DNA of 64,000 nucleotides from positions 310,001-374,000 of the forward strand of contig NZ_JAFEWE010000003.1 of NCBI RefSeq assembly GCF_017355785.1, in the 5' to 3' direction. Shown in pieces: positions 25,291 to 33,788 of this stretch (its first letter is position 1; every line of letters begins with the position of its first letter). The notes under the pieces are model-generated. The model saw nothing but the letters and a program-made list of their open reading frames with translations, made no database searches and had not been told where the DNA came from. The position numbers were made by a program, and so were the translations under genes. This DNA comes from Desertivirga arenae (lineage in GTDB: Bacteria > Bacteroidota > Bacteroidia > Sphingobacteriales > Sphingobacteriaceae).

Positions 25291-26271
25291 TTAAAGTTTT
25301 GACAATAACTCCATGGCCTTTTTTTCTTTTTCGGCTAAGCTCCTTAAAATAGCTGAGGCTTGTTCAATGTAAACGAAATCCTTTGTTCGGCTAACTTGCT
25401 CGAAAAGATTGGCAATTGAAGTCCAAAGTGCTGCAATTTCTACGAAATCCTCATATGCTAATCTTAGTGTGTCAAGTCCAAGCAGTTGGTAACTTTCTTT
25501 CAAAAAGTCCCTGTAAAGATTCCTGAATAAAGCTCCTCCTGTTCCAGCTTTTTCCATCATCATCCCTGAGATTCGAAATTCACTTTCAATGTTGTTACTT
25601 GTTTTGTACCATTTGATTATTTCACTGCTTGTTTTTTCTATTCCTTTATAACCAACATTCGCAATAGGCGGGTTCAGGAAGTCAATAGCATTATTTCGGA
25701 TTGCTGTAATAATTGCGGAGCTAAGTTCGAAACTTCTGCCAGACCTATTTATGGTATAGTGCAAACTTTTGGAAGACATTGGCCCTTTTTCAGCTCTAGC
25801 TTTTGTTAGATTTTCAAGACTGGCTTTTACTCGTACGCCTTGCTGGACGGTATCAATCAGGTAAGCACTTTCCTCATCGTAGCCATAAATTGCCACGTAA
25901 TGTCCAGCAAAGTGAATTGGATTAGAAAAATAATCCAGGTGAAAACAGTCTAACTTGAGGCCAACCACCTCTCCTTGGTCAAGATGCTGCTTTACATTAT
26001 CCCAGGCCTTTTGCTTTGACGAAGTTTCTTTAACACTTAAATTAAGATTTAAATTTTTCGCAATGTTCTGAGTCAAAAGATCCGTCTTTACTCGCCCTCC
26101 AATAAAAGGAAAACTCATTGTTTTCATCTTCCAAAAGATGAACCCAAGTCCTTCGCCTAAGCCAAAAAGCATAGGTTCAGAAAGTTCAATATCAAGTTGT
26201 TTCAGTAAAGTACCGGTAGCAGTGGTCTCGCAATGCTCACCATGAAATGCTTCTATGCTTAAAGTCATCAT
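25291..26271 (-). CDS. BtrH N-terminal domain / DUF4872 protein
   Basis: A 326-residue protein with the BtrH N-terminal pattern. It begins FHGEHCETTATGTLLKQL (Cys14, the likely active-site Cys region) and continues PMLFGLGEGLGFIFWKMKTMSFPFIGGR. DUF4872 covers about 180-325 (SSAIITAIRNNAIDFLN, then LGLDTLRLAYEDFVEIAALW). BtrH moves an acyl side chain from an acyl carrier protein to an aminoglycoside in butirosin synthesis; family members outside antibiotic clusters have unknown substrates. No carrier-protein or aminoglycoside genes are near. An ATP-binding protein gene lies 77 bases upstream on the same strand, so they may form a pair. Confidence 0.82.
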   Translation of the reverse strand: MMTLSIEAFHGEHCETTATGTLLKQLDIELSEPMLFGLGEGLGFIFWKMKTMSFPFIGGRVKTDLLTQNIAKNLNLNLSVKETSSKQKAWDNVKQHLDQGEVVGLKLDCFHLDYFSNPIHFAGHYVAIYGYDEESAYLIDTVQQGVRVKASLENLTKARAEKGPMSSKSLHYTINRSGRSFELSSAIITAIRNNAIDFLNPPIANVGYKGIEKTSSEIIKWYKTSNNIESEFRISGMMMEKAGTGGALFRNLYRDFLKESYQLLGLDTLRLAYEDFVEIAALWTSIANLFEQVSRTKDFVYIEQASAILRSLAEKEKKAMELLSKL

Positions 26272-26348
26272 TTGTATTGCATCAAACTTATGGAAGCTGT
26301 GTGACAGCAGTATGTCAGCAGGTATAATTTCATATAGTCAAAATACAC

Positions 26349-27095
26349 CTACTCCTCCTCAGCAAGGATATGATCGATGTGCCTTCTGTAATTGTTTAAG
26401 AAATCTCTGGTAATTTTAAAATGCTGAGTATCCTCATATCTTGTGCGACGTAATTCACCCTGATCTATTTCATAAATTGTAGCATTGGGGTACGACAGAA
26501 GTATGGGAGAATGGGTTGCAATGATGAATTGGGAATGGCGTTCTACCAATTGGTGAATAATGGATAGGGCTGACATTTGACGGTTTGGGGAAAGAGCGGC
26601 CTCTGGCTCATCAAATATATAGAGCCCCTTCCCTCTCAAACGGTTCGATAGTAGGTTTAAAAATGATTCTCCATGAGAGCATTCGTGTAAAGACTCCACT
26701 CCATATTGTTTAACAAAATTGTCCCTGTCCGGGTAAGCATCCTCCAAAAAAGTAGCCACGTTATAGAAGCTTTCAGCTCTTAGAAAAAAATAATCCCTCG
26801 GCTTGCTGTAACTCTTGATTGTTTTGAAATAGTTATAGAGTGCAGATGCATTGGAATGGGTACTGAATTGAGTATTCTTACTTCCTCCTTCAATGGTAAA
26901 CCCCAGGCTTAATGCAATCGCCTCAATTAATGTTGATTTCCCTGCCCCATTTTCACCTATTATAAAGGTTACATCGGCATCAAATTTTATTGAAGACAAG
27001 TTTGACACCAGCGGTAAATTAAAGGGGTAAATGTTAAACGAAGGAACCTCTTCTCTCTTAAATAGGATCTCTTTTAAATAGGGTTTGGCTTGCAT
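26349..27095 (-). CDS. AAA-type predicted ATPase (COG3910-like)
   Basis: A 248-residue cytoplasmic ATPase of the ABC/SMC-like class. Walker A is GENGAGKST at 47-55, an SHGES signature is at 140-144, Walker B with its Glu is LYIFDEPEAALSP at 158-170, and a switch His is at ATHSPILL. It has no coiled coil and no transmembrane part, so it matches the small stand-alone COG3910 ATPase group rather than a transporter or SMC protein. Its substrate or partner is unknown. It sits directly upstream of the BtrH-like gene on the same strand. Confidence 0.9.
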   Translation of the reverse strand: MQAKPYLKEILFKREEVPSFNIYPFNLPLVSNLSSIKFDADVTFIIGENGAGKSTLIEAIALSLGFTIEGGSKNTQFSTHSNASALYNYFKTIKSYSKPRDYFFLRAESFYNVATFLEDAYPDRDNFVKQYGVESLHECSHGESFLNLLSNRLRGKGLYIFDEPEAALSPNRQMSALSIIHQLVERHSQFIIATHSPILLSYPNATIYEIDQGELRRTRYEDTQHFKITRDFLNNYRRHIDHILAEEE

Positions 27096-27205
27096 TGATT
27101 AAAGTTAGCAATAATAAAACAAGTTAGGTCTAATTCCCCCGGCATGAGCAGTTCAAAATGAGAAAGGCGCCTCTTCAAACTACCGTGATCATATTCCCTC
27201 TCCAT

Positions 27206-28879
27206 TTACTTTGATCCGACTTTAGCTTTTGCCAGCTCAATAGCAGTTTTCATATCTGGAATGCCGTAACCATAAGGAAGCGTAGGATTGCTGGCCCGAT
27301 TGCCAGATTTACGGATGATTTCCATTAAATCTCTATTAGTTAAGGCGGGGTAGGCTTGCCATAAGCAGGCAACCAGTCCGCAAATGATCGGACTAGCATA
27401 CGATGTGCCGCTTCTCATTTCAGGGCTGCCATAAGTATTAATTACACTAGCACCTCCACCCAGGGCCATTACATCAGGTTTAATACGTCCATCAGCAGTC
27501 ATTCCCCAGGATGTAAAGAAGTCCTGATTGCCTTTGCTATTAACCGAACCTACTGCGAGTACTCCCGGCGAATCTGCCGGTGTACCCACCCATTTTTGTT
27601 CATTTCCGGCACAGTTTACAATAAAGATTCCCTTTTTAAAGGCCATATTTGCTGCTCTGGTGGCAAAAGCGGTTTGACCGTCCATATCAGCAGCAACGTA
27701 CCCTTTCGTGTTATAATAAGACTGGAAGTCGCTATAAGATAAAGAAGAGTTAACCAAATCTACCCCGGCACTGTCTGCAAATTCAATAGCACTCGTCCAA
27801 TAATCCTCCTCTATAGGATATTCGGTGGCACTATCTTCTGTACGAAGCAACCAATAGCTTGCTTCAGGTGCCGTACCAACATAGGTTCCTGGTTTGTTTA
27901 CCGCCATACATGAGGTTACCCATATCCCATGAGAATCGATACTATAGGGATCATCATTTTCAAACACGAAAGATTTGGCCGCTTTAATGTGGATATTGCT
28001 AAAGGCCGGATTATTTTTCAAATTCACGAAACCGGCGTCAATCACAGCGATATCTATTCCCGCACCTTTAAAGCCCTTCTGATGCAATGCTTCTCCGGCT
28101 ACCATATTGATATTTAGTGCAGCGGAGCCGTAGTCAATGACTGTGCCTAAATTGCCAAGACTTCCTGCTTGCGAAACATCAACATATCTAGCCTCATTCG
28201 AGTTTTTTTTCCTTTTGCCCACATACACCAATTTCACCTCTTTCACAAATGGCAAGGCCTTGTATTTGTCAATCAGAAACTGGTCTTGGACGTTCACCGT
28301 AACTGTATTTAGCCATTTACTTTGAGTAACAATGGTACCTCCTATACCGGCTATCGCCTTCAGGTATTGTTTCGATATAGGTAAGTCGCTTTCTTCAATA
28401 GAAATCCCTCTCTTACGGCGCCTTTCAATGGCCTTTGCTGATAAGAAGGCTTCAGGTCGACCTACCGAAAATTCAGATTCTCCCTTATCTGTTAAAACAA
28501 GTCTGAATTTGAAGTCATTCTCATCAGTAACGATGATCTTGCACCTGGCTTCAGCCTTTCCAGCTGCCAACTTAGCAAAAACATAGGTAGTGCCGGCCGC
28601 TTTAGGCCATAAAAGTCCCGTGGGAGTAATCTCGGCAATAAGTGGATTTTCTATACGCCATTCTACATTATCAGAAGTGGCTTCCGGAATATTTTCAAAG
28701 ATGAGATCAAGGCGCCGACCAATAAAAGGTATGTTCTCTATAATCAAACTATCTGTAATGAAGTGAATGGATGGTTCCGGCTTTTCCGGTAATTCTGGTA
28801 CTTCTTTTTTCTTACATGCAGTCAAATAAAGAAGCGATACAAACAGAGCTGTGATCAGGTTTCGGATAGATAATTTCAT
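27206..28879 (-). CDS. Subtilisin-like S8 peptidase lipoprotein
   Basis: The 557-residue exported protease is lipidated at a lipobox (LLYLTAC, Cys22). After an acidic proline-rich spacer and an Ig-like (Big_2-type) domain at about 40-120, a propeptide region leads into the S8 domain. The catalytic triad is Asp281 (AVIDAGF), His317 (DSHG) and Ser493 (GTSYASPIICG), with the oxyanion Asn at NCAGN. The C-terminus GYGIPDMKTAIELA closes the fold. It is anchored to the envelope and should cut extracytoplasmic proteins. Single gene; no secretion-signal (Por) domain is seen. Confidence 0.92.
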   Translation of the reverse strand: MKLSIRNLITALFVSLLYLTACKKKEVPELPEKPEPSIHFITDSLIIENIPFIGRRLDLIFENIPEATSDNVEWRIENPLIAEITPTGLLWPKAAGTTYVFAKLAAGKAEARCKIIVTDENDFKFRLVLTDKGESEFSVGRPEAFLSAKAIERRRKRGISIEESDLPISKQYLKAIAGIGGTIVTQSKWLNTVTVNVQDQFLIDKYKALPFVKEVKLVYVGKRKKNSNEARYVDVSQAGSLGNLGTVIDYGSAALNINMVAGEALHQKGFKGAGIDIAVIDAGFVNLKNNPAFSNIHIKAAKSFVFENDDPYSIDSHGIWVTSCMAVNKPGTYVGTAPEASYWLLRTEDSATEYPIEEDYWTSAIEFADSAGVDLVNSSLSYSDFQSYYNTKGYVAADMDGQTAFATRAANMAFKKGIFIVNCAGNEQKWVGTPADSPGVLAVGSVNSKGNQDFFTSWGMTADGRIKPDVMALGGGASVINTYGSPEMRSGTSYASPIICGLVACLWQAYPALTNRDLMEIIRKSGNRASNPTLPYGYGIPDMKTAIELAKAKVGSK

Positions 28880-29168
28880 TATAAGATGTAGTTATGCTTT
28901 GATAAAGTTTCAGGATATAAAGGTAAGATTATAATGTTGGGGAAGATTCTATTTCTTAACAAAACGTCAATTTTCTAACGCTTGTAATTGCTCAGCTCTC
29001 CCTCGTGTGGCCCTTTCATAAGCAACCAGTTTACGAAGATATATGTTAAAACTGGACCAGAGTAATAAAGAGTAACCTCAACATATTTGTATCAATCTAT
29101 TCAATAACAATAAATACAATGGAAAAATAAAAGGTTGATATTATGCCAGCCTTCCTTTATCTAAAATT

Positions 29169-29432
29169 ATGAAAGTAACTGTTTGGGACACGTACGTCCA
29201 GAAAAAGAATGGAACAACTATGCATTTTGATATCGTTGTTCCAGATGATATTACCGAAGAAAATGTTGTTTATGAAATGGGGAAGAAGTACCTCCTAAGT
29301 AAAGGCCAGGAAGGTCAACCCCTGAGTTCAAAAGAATGTCTTTACTGCCACCAGGAATCTGCAACGGATGAAATGATAGAAAGTATATCAGAAAAAGGAT
29401 TCTATATTATTGAAATGGAAGGATGTGATTAA
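29169..29432 (+). CDS. DUF2024 protein
   Basis: An 87-residue cytoplasmic protein. It begins MKVTVWDTYVQKKNGTTMHFDIVVPDDI, with a CxxC (CLYCHQE) at about 58-61, and ends FYIIEMEGCD, the DUF2024 pattern. Structures exist for the family but no activity is known; the CxxC suggests a redox or metal site. It starts a short plus-strand group followed by an SDR gene 102 bases later. Confidence 0.85.
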   Translation: MKVTVWDTYVQKKNGTTMHFDIVVPDDITEENVVYEMGKKYLLSKGQEGQPLSSKECLYCHQESATDEMIESISEKGFYIIEMEGCD

Positions 29433-29534
29433 TATTTCGAACTTGAAATACGTCCTATCTAACTATACATTCGTCCTACTGGCTCACTTCTTTCTCATCC
29501 TACTTTTGTTTCAATAGAAAAAAAGATAATCATC

Positions 29535-30131
29535 ATGAAAATAATAATGGTAGGTGCTTCAGGAACAATGGGAAAGTTTATTTCTACTGTCTTAGAAAAA
29601 GAACATGAGATAATTAAGGTAGGCTCGACAAGTGGGGATATCGTTGCCAATATTAATTCTGTAGAATCTATTGAGGAGATGTACGAGCAGATCGGTTCAT
29701 TTGATGCTCTTATTTGTACTGCCGGCCCAACCTACGTTGGGCCTTGGAACACATTAACCGATAAGGAATTCAGAAAAGGTATTGAAGGAAAAATGATGGG
29801 GCAAATTAACCTGGTTCTGATTGGTCAGCATTATATAAGCCCCACTGGCTCCTTTACCCTAATTACGGGGGCAGCAACTCATGAACCTCAACGAAATTTT
29901 GCTAACGCATCGGCAGCTAATGGCGCAGTAGAAGCTTTTGTTCGCGCGGCCGCTATAGAACTTAAACCTGGAATTCGGATTAATGCGGTTAGTCCAACTG
30001 TTATTGAAGATTCTCCGCAATATTTCCCTTACTTCCCCGGAGAGGTTCCGACAACAATGAGGGCCCTGGAGTATGCCTTTCGCAAGAGTGTTTTCGGTTA
30101 TGGGACAGGTCAGGTAATTACTCCGCATTAA
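29535..30131 (+). CDS. Atypical short-chain dehydrogenase/reductase
   Basis: The 198-residue cytoplasmic protein has a Rossmann NAD(P)-binding start (MKIIMVGASGTMGKFIS) and the SDR order of strands (DALICTAGPT, SFTLITGAAT, GIRINAVSPTVI). It is shorter than typical SDRs, and the active-site Tyr-x-x-x-Lys is absent: at the expected place the sequence reads NASAANGAVEAF. The same substitution is known for the PRK07578-like subfamily, whose activity is unproven. It may bind nucleotide without the classical reductase chemistry. Single gene after DUF2024. Confidence 0.85.
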   Translation: MKIIMVGASGTMGKFISTVLEKEHEIIKVGSTSGDIVANINSVESIEEMYEQIGSFDALICTAGPTYVGPWNTLTDKEFRKGIEGKMMGQINLVLIGQHYISPTGSFTLITGAATHEPQRNFANASAANGAVEAFVRAAAIELKPGIRINAVSPTVIEDSPQYFPYFPGEVPTTMRALEYAFRKSVFGYGTGQVITPH

Positions 30132-30163
30132 CTGTTTTCAAGGGGGGCAAGAATTTTCAAGCG

Positions 30164-30274
30164 TTAAATAAAAGTTAGAGTGTATCCCAATATTGCTATG
30201 CCGAAAGTAATAAAGGCAGTATTAAGCTTTTTGAAGTAAAAGGTTCCACTCACTTGTTTAAGCCATTGCTCCAT
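30164..30274 (-). CDS. 36-residue predicted membrane peptide
   Basis: This frame begins MEQWLKQVSGTFYFKK and ends in a hydrophobic segment (LNTAFITFGIAILGYTLTFI), the form of a single-span peptide with a basic cytoplasmic start. AAGGA lies about 8 bases before the ATG, and a TGA immediately precedes it. It lies alone in a 296-base gap between an SDR and the YncE-type gene. No relative could be checked, and it could be a chance frame; translation is the weak point. Confidence 0.35.
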   Translation of the reverse strand: MEQWLKQVSGTFYFKKLNTAFITFGIAILGYTLTFI

Positions 30275-30388
30275 TCAGCGAATCCTTCGCCGCTTTATTT
30301 TATTCGGACATATCACTCGGTGTTATCTTACTGAATTCGTTAATCATTTCACATCCTTTCCTTAATATTTTCTTTATATAGGTTCCCA

Positions 30389-30396
30389 TAACTTTG
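30389..30396 (+). promoter_or_regulatory. -7 box (TAACTTTG) of the YncE/phosphoesterase gene
   Basis: A perfect TAnnTTTG match 31 bases before the start codon. A T-rich stretch (TTTTCTTT) stands at -33 distance but no TTG. Confidence 0.4.
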
Positions 30397-30427
30397 CCTA
30401 CTATTTCGGATACTACAATCTTTAGGC

Positions 30428-32863
30428 ATGAAACAACCTTGCAAGATTCTTACACCGCTTATTTTCGCTTTAAGCATAGCTCATTCTTTTGCTCAAGTAC
30501 CAGGGAAAGTTAATAACACTCAAAGGGTGTTACTTCCCAATGGTTGGTCTTTAAGTCCCGCTGGCCGTTCCTTACCTCTTGGAGACCTGCCTCTTAATAT
30601 TCAGCTTTCCAGAAATGAAAAATTTCTTGCAGTAACCAATAACGGACAAAGTACCCAATCTATAAAGCTAATAGATGTAAACACGGAGAAGGTACTTGAT
30701 GAAAAAGTGGTTGGCAAATCCTGGTATGGTCTGCAATTCGGTGATAAGGATGATAAACTTTATGTTTCTGGAGGTAATGATAATATTATCCTGGTTTACC
30801 CAATATCTCATAAAAAGTTAAGTAACCCAGATACGGTTAAGCTGGGCAAACCTTGGCCTGTGAAGATTAGTCCTGCTGGTCTTGCAGTAGACGAAGTATC
30901 ACAACGCCTTTATGTGGTCACCAAAGAAGATAATAGCCTTTATACTATAGATCTTAAAAGCAGGAAAACGATCCACAAGCAACGGCTTGAATCGGAAGCC
31001 TATTCATGTATCCTCTCTCCTGATAAAAACATTTTGTATATATCTCTTTGGGGAGCTAACAAACTGGCCGTTTATAATATTAAGCAGGAATCAATTCTTG
31101 AAACAATTACTACCCAATATGCTCCTAACGAGCTTTTGTTAAATAAAAACGGATCAATCTTGTATGTAGCCAATGGTGGTGATAACTCAGTGTCAGTGAT
31201 TAATACCTCTACCCGAAAAGTTATTGAAGTTATCGGATCATCAGTGCACCCAACTCATTTAACAGGTTCTACTACTAACGGATTGGCCCTATCTGATAAC
31301 GGAGATCATCTTTTTATTGCTAATGCCGATAATAATTGCCTTGCAGTATTCAATGTGTCAGAACCGGGACATAGCGTTAGCGAGGGTTTTATTCCGACTG
31401 GCTGGTACCCAACTAGCGTAAAGTATACTAAAAATAGAATCTGGGTGGCTAACGGAAAGGGGTTTACCAGTTTCGCAAATCCAAAAGGGCCACAGCCTTT
31501 GAAAAATAAGGACGACGATAGCGACCTGCATGAGGGGTCGACCGCAAACAAGAAGCTGCAATATATTGGAGGTCTATTTAAGGGGACTCTCTCTATTATA
31601 GATTACCCTAATCAGAATGAACTGAAAAACTACACGCAACAAGTTTATACTAACACTCCGTTCAACCGGAGGCTGGCAATTGAACAAAAGAATAATCCGA
31701 TTCCTTTTAAAAAAGCCGATGTCAGTCCGATAAAATATGTTTTTTATATTATCAAGGAAAACAGGACCTATGATCAGGTACTTGGTGATGTAAAGAAAGG
31801 AAATGGGGATCCCAGCCTGTGTTTGTTCCCTGAAAAGGTTACACCCAACATCCACGCGCTAGCCAACCAGTTTGTTCTTTTAGATAACTTTTATGTTGAT
31901 GCAGAAGTAAGTGCTGATGGTCATAATTGGAGTATGGGTGCCTACGCTAATGATTATACTGAAAAAACGTGGCCGACGCAGTACGGAAAGCGTGGAGGTA
32001 GTGGAGACTATGGAGGTAAACGGAAGATCACTTATCCGAGAGATGGCTTTATTTGGGACTATTGTAAAAGAGCCGGCATCTCTTATCGCTCATACGGAGA
32101 GTTTACTGATGGCAAGACTGTGGTAACCCCGGTATTAGATGGGCATTTCTGTCCTGGATACCCGTCCTTCGACTTCGAAATAAAAGATACTACACGATTC
32201 AGCATTTGGAAAAGGGACTTTGAGGATTTGCTTGCAAAAGATATGGTGCCGAGATTTAACACGATTAAATTTCCCAACGATCACACCAGCGGGCAGAAAA
32301 AAGGAAAGATCTCTCCGACTGCTGCAGTGGCTGATAATGACCTTGCTGTAGGCTTATTTGTTGATCATTTATCGCACAGTAAAATTTGGAAAGAGTCGGC
32401 AATCTTTATTCTGGAAGATGATGCACAAAACGGCCCCGACCATGTGGATGCACATCGGTCACCTGCCTTGGTTATTAGTCCTTATACTAAACGAAATGAA
32501 GTAGTAAATACCATGTATAGCACTTCGGGCTTCTTGCGAACCATGGAACTTATTCTTGGGCTCCCTCCTATGAGTCAGTACGACGCTGCAGCCACCCCAT
32601 TGTACAATTGCTTTACAAATAAGCCCGATTTCAGCCCCTACAATTATAAAAATCCCGGGGTTGACCTGGAAGAACGCAACCTGATGTCTAATGAAAGTTC
32701 TAAAGTATCAGAGTCATTTAACCTTGCCCGGGAAGATGCCGCACCAGATAAAGAATTAAACGAGGTTGTTTGGAAGTCGGTAAAAGGAGAAAGTTCCGTA
32801 ATGCCGGCACCAAGACGAAGCGCCTTCGTTTTTTATTCGGGCGAAAAGGACGACGATGATTAA
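30428..32863 (+). CDS. Fused YncE-type beta-propeller and phosphoesterase
   Basis: An 811-residue exported protein: signal peptide to about residue 22 (AHSFAQ), then a seven-bladed YncE-like propeller over about 30-400 (repeats such as LYISLWGANKLAVYNIKQESILETI and LYVANGGDNSVSVINTSTRKVIEVI). The C-terminal half (about 430-760) is a phosphoesterase domain of the acid phosphatase/phospholipase C type. Its marks are IKENRTYDQVLGD, which carries a metal-site Asn-Asp, and later LEDDAQNGPDHVDAHRSPALVISPY, with the metal-binding acidic and His residues. Proteins of this layout are common in Bacteroidetes and probably dephosphorylate an extracytoplasmic substrate. Single gene. Confidence 0.9.
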   Translation: MKQPCKILTPLIFALSIAHSFAQVPGKVNNTQRVLLPNGWSLSPAGRSLPLGDLPLNIQLSRNEKFLAVTNNGQSTQSIKLIDVNTEKVLDEKVVGKSWYGLQFGDKDDKLYVSGGNDNIILVYPISHKKLSNPDTVKLGKPWPVKISPAGLAVDEVSQRLYVVTKEDNSLYTIDLKSRKTIHKQRLESEAYSCILSPDKNILYISLWGANKLAVYNIKQESILETITTQYAPNELLLNKNGSILYVANGGDNSVSVINTSTRKVIEVIGSSVHPTHLTGSTTNGLALSDNGDHLFIANADNNCLAVFNVSEPGHSVSEGFIPTGWYPTSVKYTKNRIWVANGKGFTSFANPKGPQPLKNKDDDSDLHEGSTANKKLQYIGGLFKGTLSIIDYPNQNELKNYTQQVYTNTPFNRRLAIEQKNNPIPFKKADVSPIKYVFYIIKENRTYDQVLGDVKKGNGDPSLCLFPEKVTPNIHALANQFVLLDNFYVDAEVSADGHNWSMGAYANDYTEKTWPTQYGKRGGSGDYGGKRKITYPRDGFIWDYCKRAGISYRSYGEFTDGKTVVTPVLDGHFCPGYPSFDFEIKDTTRFSIWKRDFEDLLAKDMVPRFNTIKFPNDHTSGQKKGKISPTAAVADNDLAVGLFVDHLSHSKIWKESAIFILEDDAQNGPDHVDAHRSPALVISPYTKRNEVVNTMYSTSGFLRTMELILGLPPMSQYDAAATPLYNCFTNKPDFSPYNYKNPGVDLEERNLMSNESSKVSESFNLAREDAAPDKELNEVVWKSVKGESSVMPAPRRSAFVFYSGEKDDDD

Positions 32864-32926
32864 AAGAGCTAATGCAGTTTTATTGATCGAACCCGAAAGG
32901 GTATGAAATAATTCGGAGAAAAACGA

Positions 32927-32953
32927 AAGGGCTAATATATGTTAGTAGCCCTT
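32927..32953. terminator. Terminator between convergent genes
   Basis: AAGGGCTA / TAGCCCTT, an 8-bp perfect stem with an 11-base loop, lies between the propeller gene and a convergent hypothetical gene. Confidence 0.7.
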
Positions 32954-32962
32954 CTTAATGGT

Positions 32963-33583
32963 CTACTCCATTGATACTTTAACAACTTCTTTAAGTGGAA
33001 AATACGCTTTTGCAGACGGGACATAGGCTTCGATTTCGGTCCAACTAATCGATACCTTCTTTCCAACCAGGTCGCCGGGGTTTCCTGCAAACTTATCAGC
33101 ACCATCAAACTGTCTCAACCATATAAAAGTCTTCTCTTTACCACTTTGATCCGTAATTACAATATGGTTAAATTCTTTAGTCTCAATACGTTTGATCTTT
33201 CCGCTTGTCGTTCCTGCTTTGTCAGTCTCTCCTTTATCAATCTCCTCCTTGGCCATGACCATAGAAAGAGTCATAAATGCCTGACAATTTTGGTTAAGAA
33301 GGTTCTTACCTACATCTATTCCTACTTCTCGCATAGCAGCTTTATCTGTAATTTCCACCTTTCTTTCGGTAGCTAAAGGGATTAATAATGATGCTTGTCT
33401 CGAAAAGCAATTCATGAAGGCGTTAGTGGCCTCGTCCTTTGTCTTAATCTGCGACATATCTATTTTATTGAGACATGCACAAATAGAATCCGTTACTTTT
33501 TGTTCAATCGGGCCAATCTTATTCTGGGATTTAACAACAGAAATAGAAAGAAATAATGCAAGTGATAATGCCAGGTGTTTCAT
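32963..33583 (-). CDS. Exported hypothetical protein (206 aa)
   Basis: A 206-residue secreted protein with a signal peptide (MKHLALSLALFLSISVVKSQ, cut near residue 19). Mature residues start NKIGPIEQKVTDSICACLNKIDMSQIKTKDEATNAFMNCFSRQ, a helical part with three cysteines. They finish with a beta-rich domain (KRIETKEFNHIVITDQSGKEKTFIWLRQFDGADKFAGNPGDLVGKKVSISW) that looks like an OB or SH3-like fold. The family is widespread in Sphingobacteriaceae but unnamed to me. The start at 33583 is preferred to 33616 because it gives the clean signal peptide, and a good promoter ends 15 bases upstream. Confidence 0.78.
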   Translation of the reverse strand: MKHLALSLALFLSISVVKSQNKIGPIEQKVTDSICACLNKIDMSQIKTKDEATNAFMNCFSRQASLLIPLATERKVEITDKAAMREVGIDVGKNLLNQNCQAFMTLSMVMAKEEIDKGETDKAGTTSGKIKRIETKEFNHIVITDQSGKEKTFIWLRQFDGADKFAGNPGDLVGKKVSISWTEIEAYVPSAKAYFPLKEVVKVSME

Positions 33584-33597
33584 TGAAGTATTTTCAG

Positions 33598-33627
33598 CAA
33601 ATATAACAACTAGCAAGTTTCACAAAA
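33598..33627 (-). promoter_or_regulatory. Promoter TTTTG-N17-TATATTTG
   Basis: Both elements of the Bacteroidetes consensus are present at correct spacing, 14 bases before the chosen start codon of the exported hypothetical protein. Confidence 0.6.
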
Positions 33628-33788
33628 GTCTTCCATGTGATAATTTAAGTTCAATAAATAAGAATATTTAACAAAGTTTCTTCCAGCCCTGACCTATTCA
33701 CCCGTCCTTATCCACTTTTCTCTGTCACTATAAGCCTCTATTTTTTCGCAGCCTACCAGGGTAAGTATATAAAGGTAATCGGGGCCAA

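Noticed and set aside
28970-29085. Minus-strand stretch reading LRKLVAYERATRGRAEQLQ before a stop
   Set aside because: It looks a little like a gene 3' end but I cannot assign it to any family and an upstream stop limits it to about 35 codons.
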